The notes: generated from the sequence alone by a model not told the origin. Numbered from the stretch's first letter, positions 16,313-25,679 are shown. The stretch: DNA of 32,641 nucleotides from an uncultured bacterium (GCA_913055705.1 CAJXKT010000009.1:1-32641), one strand, 5' to 3'. Program-made: numbers and translations.

Positions 16313-16350
16313 TGCCTTCTTGCCCGACGTGTTGTGTGGCGGGCGTGGCA
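16313..16350 (+). other. GC-rich hairpin between trkA and trkH
   Basis: TGCC...TGCCCG (16313-16326) can pair with CGGGCG-T-GGCA (16340-16350) around a 13-nt loop, with a small internal bulge and one G-U pair. It ends 11 nt before the trkH ATG, a region with no Shine-Dalgarno, so folding could modulate trkH translation. An AT-rich ACAAAT-ATT-ATTTGT dyad lies just upstream (16291-16305). Confidence 0.35.
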
Positions 16351-16361
16351 TAAATTCAAAC

Positions 16362-17846
16362 ATGAACATACCCTTAGTTCTGCATACCCTGGGAAATCTC
16401 ATATTACTTCTTTCCGGTATACTATTCATACCATTTGGCGTATCTCTCTTTTATGGAACAAAGGAAGAGATATGGGCATTTGTCATATCAATCATTGCGT
16501 CAGGCATCACCGGTTTGGTTCTAAAATTCTCCCTAAAACCCAGAAATGAAAACATTACTATTAGAGAGGGTTTGGCGATTGTCGCATTCTGGTGGGTGTT
16601 CTGTGCCGTCTTTGGAGCCTTGCCTTACTGGCTTTCAGGGGCGTGTGATAACTTTTGTGATTCTTACTTTGAATCAATGAGCGGGCTCACTACGACAGGC
16701 GCAACCATTTTCAGCGATATTGAGGCATTGCCGCATGGTATTCTTTTCTGGAGGAGTATGTCACAGTGGCTTGGAGGAATGGGTATCGTTGTGTTTTTTG
16801 TTGCAGTTCTTCCAACTATTGGCGTCGGAGGGCACAAACTCTTCAGTGCCGAAGCCCCTGATCTTACAACGGACAAGATAAAGCCGCGCATAGCTCAGAC
16901 GGCAAAAATATTATGGATTATATATCTCTCTCTTACTGCCATTGTAATTCCCCTGTTCTGGTTTGGGGGAATGGGAATATTCGATGCTGTCTGCCATGCC
17001 TTTACTACGATAGCTACAGGAGGATTTTCTACAAAAAACCAAAGTATTGCCGCTTTTAACAGTCAGTTTATAGAGATTGTTGTTATGGTCTTTATATTTA
17101 TATCAGCCTGTAATTACATACTTCATTACCAGTTGGTTACAGGGAGGATTAAAAAAGTCCTCGTTAATTCAGAACTGCGCTTTTTTGTGTGCCTGATATT
17201 ATGTGTTATTTGTTTAGTAACACTTGCACTGTTTTTCTCTGAATCGTCCTCATACAATGGGGGCGTGAAAGATCACGAATATGAAAGCGTAGGCGGAGCA
17301 CTGAGATATGCCGCATTCCAGGCCGTTTCCATAACAACCAGTACCGGTTATACTAACGCAGATTTTGATATCTGGCCGAATTTCTGCAGATTTTTCCTCG
17401 TCCTTCTCATGTTTATCGGCGGCTGTGCGGGTTCGACTGCCGGGGGTATGAAGGTAGCAAGAATAATGCTGCTTTTTAAGACCAGTGTAAGGGAAATGGT
17501 TCACCTGCTCAGGCCAAGGGCCATAATGCATGTTAAGCTCAGCGGTAAACCTGTCAGTGAAGAGATAATCACAAACACATTAGGATTTATTGTAATACAT
17601 CTTGGACTGTTTGGTATCTTTTCACTTATCCTGACCGTCTTTGGCACAGAGGTTATTACATCATTCAGTGCAGTGGCGTCGATGATGAACAACATTGGTC
17701 CCGCCCTGGCCGATGTAGGCGCTACAAGAAATTATGGCGAAATTGCTTATCCCTGTAAATGGGTATTGATCTTTTGTATGCTGCTGGGCAGGCTTGAAAT
17801 ATACACCGTTATACTTATCTTTTTACCACTAACATGGAAGAAATAG
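16362..17846 (+). CDS. trkH: Trk potassium uptake channel subunit
   Basis: Integral membrane potassium channel of the SKT family that works with TrkA. Four pore-loop repeats are visible through their selectivity-filter segments: SGLTTTGATIF, TTIATGGFST, ITTSTGYTNADF and the divergent NNIGPALADVGATRNYG. GCAGSTAGGMKV is a conserved TrkH block. With about a dozen hydrophobic segments it is a full-length member at 494 residues. The track start (TTG 16320) would add a non-hydrophobic MPDVLCGGRG segment that lies over the hairpin. I use ATG 16362, which gives MNIPLVLHTLGN, the normal first membrane helix. comM follows after 48 bp. Confidence 0.94.
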   Translation: MNIPLVLHTLGNLILLLSGILFIPFGVSLFYGTKEEIWAFVISIIASGITGLVLKFSLKPRNENITIREGLAIVAFWWVFCAVFGALPYWLSGACDNFCDSYFESMSGLTTTGATIFSDIEALPHGILFWRSMSQWLGGMGIVVFFVAVLPTIGVGGHKLFSAEAPDLTTDKIKPRIAQTAKILWIIYLSLTAIVIPLFWFGGMGIFDAVCHAFTTIATGGFSTKNQSIAAFNSQFIEIVVMVFIFISACNYILHYQLVTGRIKKVLVNSELRFFVCLILCVICLVTLALFFSESSSYNGGVKDHEYESVGGALRYAAFQAVSITTSTGYTNADFDIWPNFCRFFLVLLMFIGGCAGSTAGGMKVARIMLLFKTSVREMVHLLRPRAIMHVKLSGKPVSEEIITNTLGFIVIHLGLFGIFSLILTVFGTEVITSFSAVASMMNNIGPALADVGATRNYGEIAYPCKWVLIFCMLLGRLEIYTVILIFLPLTWKK

Positions 17847-17894
17847 GCTTGTAATAAACACGAACAGTCGTTAAAAAAACCAGGGAAGGTTATA

Positions 17895-19436
17895 ATGGCA
17901 GGACTTGGAAAGGTAAAGAGCGTTGCAGCATACGGGATTGAAGCTTATCTGCTGGAGATAGAGGTATATGTTACAAAGGGACAGCTGCCTTCAACTGTGG
18001 TCATTGGACTGCCGGATGCTGCTGTTAAGGAGTGCAGGGACAGGGTGAAGGCGGCGCTCAAGAACTGCGGGTATCGATTTCCTGTAAAGAATATTACCAT
18101 TAACCTGGCTCCTGCAGATAGAAAGAAAGAGGGGCCTTCTTTTGAATTACCGATAGCAATGGGTTTCCTCATTGCTACAAACCAGATAAATACGGGCAAG
18201 ATACACGAATACGGTATAGTAGGCGAACTCGCACTGGATGGACGGGTAAGACGGGTTAACGGCTGCCTGGCAATGGCGAAAAAATGTAAAGCGGCAGGAT
18301 TGAAAGGGTTGATCCTTCCTACCGAAAACGCACCGGAGGCGGCCATTGTGGAGGGTATAGATGTTATTCCTGTTAAGACACTCTCCGATGCCGTAGGCTT
18401 CCTGACAAATGAGTTATTTATCTCCCCTTTCACGTTAAACCTCGCAGACGTTTTCAATGATTCCTCTCAATATGAAGTAGATTTTATGGATGTTAAGGGA
18501 CAGGAACATGTAAAACGTGCACTCATCGTAGCTGCTGCAGGAAACCATAATGTACTTATGATTGGGCCTCCGGGTTCGGGCAAGACGATGTTGACACAGA
18601 GGCTCCCTACCATAATGCCCATGTTAACGCTGGAAGAGGCTATTGAGACTACTGTGGTATACAGTTCGGCAGGGCTTTTAGGCCCGGATCAATCCCTGAT
18701 AGCTACCAGACCCTTTCGTAGTCCGCATCATACTATCAGTACTGCGGGGTTGGTTGGCGGCGGCAGCTTTCCACGTCCGGGAGAGGTAAGCCTCACCCAT
18801 CATGGAGTCCTCTTCCTTGACGAATTACCGGAATTTAACAGGAAAACGCTGGAGGTATTGCGCCAGCCGTTAGAGACGGATGAGATTACGATTTCAAGGG
18901 CAATGAGTTCAGTGATGTTTCCGGCAGAGATAATGCTGGTCGGGGCGATGAATCCCTGTCCGTGTGGATTTTATGGTGATCCCGGGAAGGAATGTCATTG
19001 TACACCACGCCAGATTCAAAATTACATTTCCAGGATTTCAGGCCCTTTGCTTGACAGGATTGATATCCAGGTTGAGGTTCCGAATGTTCAGTATAAGGAC
19101 CTGGCCTCTAACTCAACCTGTGAATCGTCGGAGGAAATCAGGGAAAGAGTTACAAAAGTACGCAAGGTACAGTTAAAGCGATTTCAGGGACTCAAATACT
19201 CAACCAACTCCCGAATGTCTACGAGGACGATGAAAAAGCATTGTCTATTAGATAGTCAGGCAGAGAAATTACTTCATCAGGCCATGACTGAGCTCAACAT
19301 CTCTGCAAGAGGTTACAACAAAATACTTAAAGTCGGCAGAACAATTGCGGACCTTGACCATAGCAGGGACGTCCACCGGGAACATATCTCAGAAGCCGTT
19401 CAATACAGAAATCTGGATCGAGATTTGTGGAAATGA
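17895..19436 (+). CDS. comM: ComM/YifB family Mg-chelatase-like AAA+ ATPase
   Basis: A 513-residue AAA+ protein. In naturally transformable bacteria ComM is a hexameric helicase that promotes branch migration during integration of incoming DNA; in others its role is unclear. The N-terminal Lon-S5-like fold has TVVIGLPDAAVKECRDRVK and GPSFELPIAMG. Walker A is GPPGSGKT (224-231) and Walker B VLFLDE (305-310). These are followed by the cysteine-rich AMNPCPCGFYG...CHC loop, the LDRIDIQVEVP block and the C-terminal Mg-chelatase helical domain. A GGGAAGG ribosome site lies 5-8 nt before the ATG. It follows trkH by 48 bp, which may be simple read-through; no competence gene is nearby. Confidence 0.93.
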   Translation: MAGLGKVKSVAAYGIEAYLLEIEVYVTKGQLPSTVVIGLPDAAVKECRDRVKAALKNCGYRFPVKNITINLAPADRKKEGPSFELPIAMGFLIATNQINTGKIHEYGIVGELALDGRVRRVNGCLAMAKKCKAAGLKGLILPTENAPEAAIVEGIDVIPVKTLSDAVGFLTNELFISPFTLNLADVFNDSSQYEVDFMDVKGQEHVKRALIVAAAGNHNVLMIGPPGSGKTMLTQRLPTIMPMLTLEEAIETTVVYSSAGLLGPDQSLIATRPFRSPHHTISTAGLVGGGSFPRPGEVSLTHHGVLFLDELPEFNRKTLEVLRQPLETDEITISRAMSSVMFPAEIMLVGAMNPCPCGFYGDPGKECHCTPRQIQNYISRISGPLLDRIDIQVEVPNVQYKDLASNSTCESSEEIRERVTKVRKVQLKRFQGLKYSTNSRMSTRTMKKHCLLDSQAEKLLHQAMTELNISARGYNKILKVGRTIADLDHSRDVHREHISEAVQYRNLDRDLWK

Positions 19437-19473
19437 TGCTTTCTGCTTATAAACCGGATGATCTGTTTGTACC

Positions 19474-19502
19474 TTGACAGTCAATTATTTGTTTGGTAAA
19501 TT
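19474..19502 (+). promoter_or_regulatory. Predicted promoter of the TPR membrane protein
   Basis: A perfect TTGACA (19474-19479), 17-bp spacer, TAAATT (19497-19502). The start near 19509 leaves about 37 nt to the ATG at 19546. The track's TTG start at 19474 is the -35 box itself, which argues against that start. Confidence 0.5.
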
Positions 19503-19545
19503 AGAGTTCTTATTAGTCTGCAAGCCTTTTTCAGGTAAATACAGA

Positions 19546-20439
19546 ATGAAGAGATTCCTACTTCTACAAATAATTATTGTGCTCTTTCTCGCAATATCCT
19601 GTGAGACTCCATCATATGGAGCCGGTGATTTCTCCAAACATTATAATAAGGGTATTGAGTTTTATAAACAGGGTAAATATGACCAGGCGGGAAAATCATT
19701 TGAAGAGGCGATAAAAATAAAACCCAATGATGTCTATGCCCTTTATGGCTTAGGGAATACACACTATTGCAAGGCGAAGTATGATGAAGCCGTCAAAGTT
19801 TATACAAGGGCTATCAATATAAATCCTGAATATGCCAAGGTACACTATTCGCTGTCACTGGCCTACAGTAAATTGGGTAAGACACGTGAGGCCGAAAAAG
19901 AAAAAGCAGTTTTCAGGCAGTTGTCTCAGGGAGGAAAGGCCGGTAAAAGAACTAAAACAAGCGTGAGACCTTCCCAAACCGGTAAGCAGAGCAGAAAAAC
20001 ACTACAGGCTGATAGTACTCTGAAAAAGACATTAACTCAAAAGAAACTGGCAGAAGTTAAAACAAAACCCGAAAAAAAGGCCTCAACAAGTAAAAAGGAA
20101 GAAGCAAAGCGTGAAGAAAAGAGTGTTAGTAAGACTCAACGAGTCCCAGCAACAAAGAAAAGTGCAGAGAAGGATGATTCCAGTTCAATTTTTAAGGGTT
20201 ATACAGGGGAAACGAAAAAAGCAGATGAACGTGTTTTTACCAAGAAATATAAAGGATCATATGGCATTTCCAAAAGGCCATATGGCAAAATTAAGTTGTA
20301 TGTTCAGAAAAAATGGTATGAATCCGGACTAAATAAAATATGGATTTCCATTGGAGGTTATATTCTTGCAACTCAGATATGGCTTTGTACTGTAACATTC
20401 TTTGTCCTGATAATCTGGAGAATTAGAGCGAAAACATAG
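19546..20439 (+). CDS. TPR-containing lipoprotein with basic linker and C-terminal membrane anchor
   Basis: A 297-residue protein from ATG 19546. The first residues MKRFLLLQIIIVLFLAISC form a signal peptide with a plausible lipobox (AISC, Cys19). About three TPR motifs follow (residues about 30-135): YNKGIEFYKQGKYDQAGKSFEEA, YALYGLGNTHYCKAKYDEAV and VHYSLSLAYSKLGKTREAE. A long Lys/Ser/Thr-rich, probably disordered linker runs to about residue 230. It ends in a hydrophobic helix (YILATQIWLCTVTFFVLIIW) with a short basic tail. The helix suggests a second membrane contact, perhaps bridging envelope layers. No catalytic motif is present. The longer track ORF begins in the promoter and would bury the signal peptide. 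A weak AGG lies 11 nt upstream. It is transcribed separately from comM. Confidence 0.8.
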   Translation: MKRFLLLQIIIVLFLAISCETPSYGAGDFSKHYNKGIEFYKQGKYDQAGKSFEEAIKIKPNDVYALYGLGNTHYCKAKYDEAVKVYTRAININPEYAKVHYSLSLAYSKLGKTREAEKEKAVFRQLSQGGKAGKRTKTSVRPSQTGKQSRKTLQADSTLKKTLTQKKLAEVKTKPEKKASTSKKEEAKREEKSVSKTQRVPATKKSAEKDDSSSIFKGYTGETKKADERVFTKKYKGSYGISKRPYGKIKLYVQKKWYESGLNKIWISIGGYILATQIWLCTVTFFVLIIWRIRAKT

Positions 20440-20928
20440 CTAATAGTATTTTCACAATTTCAAGACAATAATCACTCCTAAACTTAAAAGTTGAAGACGT
20501 TTTCTCCGTCTTCTAAAACCAACATATCACTATATGCATCAAAATTCTCATATATCATGCTCCCGCTCAATTATTTCTTCTTTTGAAAAGCCAGGTTGTA
20601 AATATTAAAGAATTTATAGAGTCTGTAATTTGTTAAATTTCTGTCTGGTTCTGGCTTGCCACAACAAGTCTGTTTGCTAAAGCGAATCCTGCCAGTGCGG
20701 ATCGGTAGATAGATCAAGGGCGTCTTCAGTCATGGTTTGTTATAGATTAGGAGAAAGATTGTTTAATCTCATAAGCAGGTCAACGGCATCAAATATAAAA
20801 CATCCATTCGCTTTTAGTTAGAATATAAGAGATACGGAAAAGGCAAAGTTGTATATAATGGACAATTCAAATAGGAGTTAATACTTGCTCTATAACGACT
20901 TAAGGCATGATAACAATTTTTCAAAGAC
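20440..20928. other. 489-bp convergent gap without a recognisable gene
   Basis: Lies between the ends of the TPR gene (plus) and the MscS-type gene (minus). It holds a terminator-like hairpin at 20493-20513. Near the right end there is a TATAAT (20854-20859) and an AGGAG ahead of a 19-codon TTG frame (20885-20944) overlapping the neighbouring gene end. The middle shows no tRNA fold, no long ORF and no family I recognise; it may be a decayed gene. Confidence 0.5.
20493..20513. terminator. Hairpin, probably a bidirectional transcription end
   Basis: GAAGACG (20493-20499) and CGTCTTC (20507-20513) are perfect 7-bp arms with a 7-nt loop, in the gap between two convergent genes, 54 bp after the TPR gene. 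The U-tract is poor on both sides, so termination efficiency is uncertain. Confidence 0.4.
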
Positions 20929-23900
20929 TTATCCGTCTATTTGAGAATTTTTGGAATCTGTATTACTATCCTTGTCATTTTTAGTTAACGTGGTAAATTG
21001 GGTTTCGACGGGTTTTTTTGAGCGAATGTGCAGGTCTCTCTGAGGAAAAGGTATTTCGATGTTGTTTTCTCTGAATATTCTGTCAATTGCAAAGTTCAGG
21101 TCGCTGATCGCCATCCATCTATCGAGTATGTGAGCCCAGAAATACAACTCAAAATTTAATGAACTTTCCCCAAATTCCACAAAGCGTACTATCGGTGCGG
21201 GATCTTTTTTCAGATCCGGATGTGAATCCATCACTTTATGCAGGCAATTCTTTACCAGTTCAGTATCAGAACCATACGCAACACCTACTACTATTTTAGA
21301 CCTAAGCAACATGTCGCCACCATGAACCCAGTTTATTACGTTATTCTCCAGGAACCTTGAGTTTGGCACAACTACTGTTTTTCTGTCAAAGGTATTTATC
21401 ACGGTACTTCTAATACTGACCTTTTCAACCTTGCCTGCAATTTCCTTATCAAGTGTTATTATATCACCAATCTTTATAGGTTTTTCAAAGAAGATTATAA
21501 TACCGCTTACAAGATTATTTATTATATTCTGCATCCCAAAGCCCAGACCAATACCGAATGCACCGGCAAATATGGTAAGGCTCCTTAACGGAATCCCTGC
21601 AATATTGAGCCCGATGATTGCCGCCACACCAATTATAAAATATGTTACCCCAGATGAAATTGCATGACGGGCACCTTGTTCTAATTGGGCTTTTTCATAA
21701 ACTTTTGCCCGCAGTACATTTTTTAAATATCTGGTACATATAAAGGCTGCCACTAAGACTAATATGCCGATCAGCATCTTAAAAGGTGTTGTATATCTGC
21801 CCTCGGCAAGTGTGAACTTATACGTCAAACCATCCTTTATTGAAATAAACACATATAAAATATTTTCATAAACATTTCGAAATAACTCCGGAGCTGCTGG
21901 TGAACTTACAACATCTTTAAATGTGTTATTCCACATTCCAAAGATTATGACTACTGCAACAATTAAAATTCCATAACCCAGCAAGCCCTTGTAAACCCGG
22001 AAACCCACGTTTAAAGATATCTTCTCGGATTCGAACTCCTTGTCATCAAGCTGTCTTCTCAACTTTAACTTACGTTCCTGTGATAATGACAGGCGTCTTA
22101 ATGAAAACCGGTATACAGCATAAGCAATGATTGAAACAATCACACTCTTGATGAGGGTTACTACAAAAGTATACGTTAATAGTGCATATCCAAGGCTTCG
22201 TATGGCAAAAAGCAGGATAACAAACGCAATAAGTATTGGATAAAGAATATTAATAACCTTATTAACGAACTTGCCAATAGCGCTCTCATAATAAGGCAAC
22301 ATTTTCAGCAAAAACGACCTTTGACTGGCAGCTATCCAGACAGCAATAGAAATCGTAACTATCCTGTAAATGAACCATAATAGTTCTATAACATCTTTCT
22401 TATAACCATATGCATTCAGGACAAAGATTAATGTTATTGTTATTGCAGAAAATAGTAGAATTACATTTAACCCTTTAAAGATACGCCTTGCAGAAGAGTA
22501 AGTAACCGGAATCCATCGTCTCACACCTGTATACGGACTCAAGGATTCAACAACAGTACCTCTTAAAAACTTATAAACAGATAGAATTGCAAATCCATAA
22601 ATTGCAGATAGAATTACCGGTGTATCAGAGGGGATTGTAAGCGATATTGTGAGGGCCATTACGAACAGAAAGAACATTGTTAATGTATTCTGCATTATAC
22701 GAAGCAGGCCCGGTACTAATTCGAATGTAAAGAATGTCTGCGGTGATACTGCTGTAAATCTTTCTATCTCTCGTATTGCCCATTTGTTGAGGTAACGTCT
22801 GGTAAAAAAAGTTAAAGAAATAACAAAAACTATTATAATTACCTTTACAATGAATGCTGGGATGTTTTTATTATTAGACAGATAAATACTAAGTTTCTTC
22901 AAATTCTGGACTGATGCTTTATAGAGATCTAAAGGCTTGTCCTTAAGAACCTTTATATCCGTCAAGCCCTCTAACATAGTATTTGTTGATATCTGGCTCT
23001 CACGCCTTGTCCATACATTTGCCGCCCTTATCTCTGAAAGCCTTATTCCTGCATCTGCCAGTTCTTCCAACAAAACCCTGCTTGACTCTAAAACCTCATT
23101 ACCAATCTCAAACTTTCTCTCTACCAGTTTCTTCTGCTCTTCGATATGCTTCAGGCGCAAATTGGCAAGTTTTACTAGCAGTTTACCCTGTGCCTTGTTT
23201 GAAAATCCTTCAGCTTCTTTTTCTATATTTGATTTTTCTCCAGATACAATTGGTACGAGTTCGGCACGTACTTTCTCTAAACTCTCATCTATTATTGCCT
23301 TTTGTTTTTCTGCTGCACTTAACCGACTTTGGACGGTCTTAACCTTATCCCGTATCCTCTTTGTCTCAGCCTTGATTACGTCTAACTCTAAAGCGATTTC
23401 CCCGGGAGTATTTTCACCACCAAGCAGTTCCTTAACATTTTCCCCGGTCTTTCTGAGCTCTGTAAGGTATTCCTCCTTCTCCGTTCCGGCAGTAATTAAT
23501 TCATCTTTTATTGTGGCAATAAGCCCTTCCTGTTTATGCACATCAACCTCAACCTCCAGGATTCGTTTTCTCTCAGGAGACGTTTCCTCTAATTGTTTTT
23601 GTACGGCGATTTCTGCCTTCTTTAATGCCTTTCTCTTTTCCAATTCGGCCTTAGCTTTTTCTTCTTCTGCAATTCTTCTTCTTTTCTCCTCAACTATCTT
23701 GGCTTCTTCTGCCTCCTTTTCCTTCCTCTGGGTCTCTGCTTCCTTAAATTTCAACGACAATATGCCGGCTATTGCAGCTTTTATATCTTTTTCCAGCTCT
23801 ATATTTAACTTTTGTATCTGGACAGATTGTGACCTTAGCTCTGCCAATCTGGTCTGTGCAAATAATAGATTAATTTTATCATCCCGCAGTTTAAGTTCAT

Positions 23901-24600
23901 TCTCTAGAAGATGCTTCTTGTTATTGATTAAAATGCTCTCTTCTTCCGCTTCAGGTTCTTGGTTTGCTAATTCTTTGACTTCTTTCAAAAGCTTCTCTTT
24001 TTGCTCTTTAAGGCTTGAACTTAAGGCATCATTCGTTGTTTGTATTGTCTGGAAATGTGCTTCTTTTTCCCTGGCTTTTGCAAGAATCGATTCCAAGCGC
24101 GCTTCAAGGAGTTCTGCCTCTCTTTGAAAGCTTTCAAATTGAGATCCTGGTAATAGCGATGCTTCTTCATTAATCTTGTTTTTTCTTCCAGAAAGAGTTG
24201 CAGTGGTTTCGAGTTCGTTTTCTAAATTGCCTGCCACTTCTGTTGTTTCTACTCTGATTCGTTTGGTTTCATCAAGGGTATTGATCCTGTCTTCCAGAAC
24301 ATCTCCCTGCCTTTTGGTCAGGCCTAAAACATCTTCTCCAGCCTTGCCATCAATCAATTTCTTTTTTATTGTGTTCAGCTTCTTTAATTCTTCTTTAAGG
24401 ATGCTTAAGTTTGATTCAAGGTGAGCAATACCTTGTTCATGGCTTCCAAAAACCTTTTCTACATCATTGAGGAAGTTTGTTCGTATAGCTGTTAAATCTT
24501 CAACCTCAGCAGTCTGGTCGCAATGTCCGGATGTGGACATCGCCAGATATACGAAAGAAAATACAATAACAAAGGTAAATGATAGTTTCTTAATGATCAT
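20929..24600 (-). CDS. MscK/KefA-like mechanosensitive channel with a giant coiled-coil N-terminus
   Basis: A 1223-residue exported membrane protein. After a signal peptide (MIIKKLSFTFVIVFSFVYLA) comes a long, highly charged Glu/Lys-rich coiled coil, roughly residues 30-560, with a heptad-like region rich in KAEAE and RKEKEAEEAK. About ten hydrophobic segments follow, then the MscS core. The core has the pore helix FGIGLGFGMQNIINNLVSGI (about 1016 onward), the FEKPIKIGDII beta domain with VVVPNS, and an alpha/beta domain ending PFPQRDLHIRSKKP. The layout is that of MscK-type channels, which release solutes under membrane tension. I use the second ATG (24600), with GGA 7 nt upstream and two lysines before the hydrophobic core; the first ATG (24612) has no ribosome site. 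It is isolated in the local map, although Trk potassium genes lie about 3 kb away. Confidence 0.87.
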   Translation of the reverse strand: MIIKKLSFTFVIVFSFVYLAMSTSGHCDQTAEVEDLTAIRTNFLNDVEKVFGSHEQGIAHLESNLSILKEELKKLNTIKKKLIDGKAGEDVLGLTKRQGDVLEDRINTLDETKRIRVETTEVAGNLENELETTATLSGRKNKINEEASLLPGSQFESFQREAELLEARLESILAKAREKEAHFQTIQTTNDALSSSLKEQKEKLLKEVKELANQEPEAEEESILINNKKHLLENELKLRDDKINLLFAQTRLAELRSQSVQIQKLNIELEKDIKAAIAGILSLKFKEAETQRKEKEAEEAKIVEEKRRRIAEEEKAKAELEKRKALKKAEIAVQKQLEETSPERKRILEVEVDVHKQEGLIATIKDELITAGTEKEEYLTELRKTGENVKELLGGENTPGEIALELDVIKAETKRIRDKVKTVQSRLSAAEKQKAIIDESLEKVRAELVPIVSGEKSNIEKEAEGFSNKAQGKLLVKLANLRLKHIEEQKKLVERKFEIGNEVLESSRVLLEELADAGIRLSEIRAANVWTRRESQISTNTMLEGLTDIKVLKDKPLDLYKASVQNLKKLSIYLSNNKNIPAFIVKVIIIVFVISLTFFTRRYLNKWAIREIERFTAVSPQTFFTFELVPGLLRIMQNTLTMFFLFVMALTISLTIPSDTPVILSAIYGFAILSVYKFLRGTVVESLSPYTGVRRWIPVTYSSARRIFKGLNVILLFSAITITLIFVLNAYGYKKDVIELLWFIYRIVTISIAVWIAASQRSFLLKMLPYYESAIGKFVNKVINILYPILIAFVILLFAIRSLGYALLTYTFVVTLIKSVIVSIIAYAVYRFSLRRLSLSQERKLKLRRQLDDKEFESEKISLNVGFRVYKGLLGYGILIVAVVIIFGMWNNTFKDVVSSPAAPELFRNVYENILYVFISIKDGLTYKFTLAEGRYTTPFKMLIGILVLVAAFICTRYLKNVLRAKVYEKAQLEQGARHAISSGVTYFIIGVAAIIGLNIAGIPLRSLTIFAGAFGIGLGFGMQNIINNLVSGIIIFFEKPIKIGDIITLDKEIAGKVEKVSIRSTVINTFDRKTVVVPNSRFLENNVINWVHGGDMLLRSKIVVGVAYGSDTELVKNCLHKVMDSHPDLKKDPAPIVRFVEFGESSLNFELYFWAHILDRWMAISDLNFAIDRIFRENNIEIPFPQRDLHIRSKKPVETQFTTLTKNDKDSNTDSKNSQIDG

Positions 24601-24955
24601 GTTAAATTCCATTGTGAATCAAGGTATATTTCATGTAAATTTGAAACCCTACACGGCTAAGGCTAATTTATGCGGGAACACTCTCATCCAAAATTCCTTT
24701 TGGTGTGAACCATAACAGGAAATGTAGGAAAGGGGGTGATGTAAGTCAATTTAGAAGCTTCCCTTACCAGAAGCAAATATTGGTAAATACGTTAACATTC
24801 GTACACATTCCTGTCAAGGGTTTTTCAGTACGCAGAGCATATCCTTCTAAACAAATGAAAAATGACGGCTTCCCCCTTCCGAGTCAGGAAGATGGATGAT
24901 ATTTTCGTTATTCAGCCCATCTCCCCCGTCTATCGTAAAAAAGGAAATCTTAACC
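24601..24955. other. 355-bp intergenic stretch without a supported gene
   Basis: Between the lipoprotein gene and the MscK-like gene, both on the minus strand. It should hold the MscK-like promoter, but I cannot pick a convincing pair. Of note are an isolated extended Shine-Dalgarno-like run, AGGAAAGGGGGTGAT (24726-24740), on the plus strand, followed at once by ATG-TAA, and a small CTTCC/GGAAG hairpin near 24876-24892. The 64-codon plus ORF at 24705 looks non-coding. Confidence 0.45.
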
Positions 24956-25567
24956 TTACTTACGATCAGTTGTTTCTACATCTGTTATCATAAAGGTAAA
25001 TTCATAATTTTTCACATATCCGCTAAACTCTATAGGCAGGATGATGGAAAATGTAGTGTCTTTGAGCTCAGTCCCATTTCCCTGATATGCATACTCTGGT
25101 AGCATACCATGGTCTAGATATTCAATATCAGTATCTTTAACAGTTATCCACCCTTCACCAATATCACCTCCCAGCCCCGGCCATATATTAATCCAGATAT
25201 TCCCTTCACTTGTTGATTTTGGATCAATCCGTATGGAGTTTAAATAAAGATCGTTCTTTACAAAATCCTTCATTGCAGAAGCAAACACCCATCCAAAGAG
25301 AATATTGTGAGATTCTCCCCACGGGTCAATATATTCTACTCTATTACTGATAAAATGGACGGTGTTTTCTGACTTGTTATGCATTGATATCCGAATGTGC
25401 TCAGCAGCAGGGGTAAATTGAAATGAAATATCTCCATCTTCGTATTTGAGATTCTTGGTATAAGGCTCGACAAGTGAAAAACTGTAGCGGTATGGTTGGT
25501 ATGTTGTACAACCTGCAATAAGCAACAGTATTGATATGAAGAGAATCCTGTTTAATTTTGAAAACAC
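24956..25567 (-). CDS. Predicted lipoprotein of unknown function
   Basis: From GTG at 25567 the protein is 203 residues and begins MFSKLNRILFISILLLIAGC, a textbook lipoprotein signal with lipobox IAGC (Cys20). The track start (TTG 25666) would put a 33-residue hydrophilic extension ahead of it, which is unlikely. The mature part is rich in beta-strand-like alternation (DISFQFTPAAEHIRISMHN, GNIWINIWPGLGG, YEFTFMITDV), consistent with a beta-sandwich anchored to a membrane. I do not recognise the family. It follows the ROK kinase gene on the same strand, about 110 bp downstream with this start, and may share its transcript. No catalytic motif is visible. The ribosome site is weak (GAGAAA). Confidence 0.7.
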   Translation of the reverse strand: MFSKLNRILFISILLLIAGCTTYQPYRYSFSLVEPYTKNLKYEDGDISFQFTPAAEHIRISMHNKSENTVHFISNRVEYIDPWGESHNILFGWVFASAMKDFVKNDLYLNSIRIDPKSTSEGNIWINIWPGLGGDIGEGWITVKDTDIEYLDHGMLPEYAYQGNGTELKDTTFSIILPIEFSGYVKNYEFTFMITDVETTDRK

Positions 25568-25679
25568 TTGTTTCTCTTGCTTCTCTGTTGAAACTCGAAT
25601 CAATGGAGCCAGTTTGTATATATTTAAATCTGAGCTCATCGTTTTATCAGGATTGCAATATTCCAAAACCCAGAACTAT

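Noticed and set aside
20640-20760. Possible tRNA-like or transposon remnant in the gap after the TPR gene
   Set aside because: No cloverleaf arms, no T-loop consensus, no terminal inverted repeats and no recognisable peptide in six frames.
20885-20944. A 19-codon TTG frame with AGGAG and an upstream TATAAT
   Set aside because: Too short to support without conservation; no -35 box, and it overlaps the end of the MscK-like gene.
22937-24127. Plus-strand ORF of 396 aa
   Set aside because: Serine/phenylalanine-rich shadow of the coiled-coil coding strand; no ribosome site or domain.
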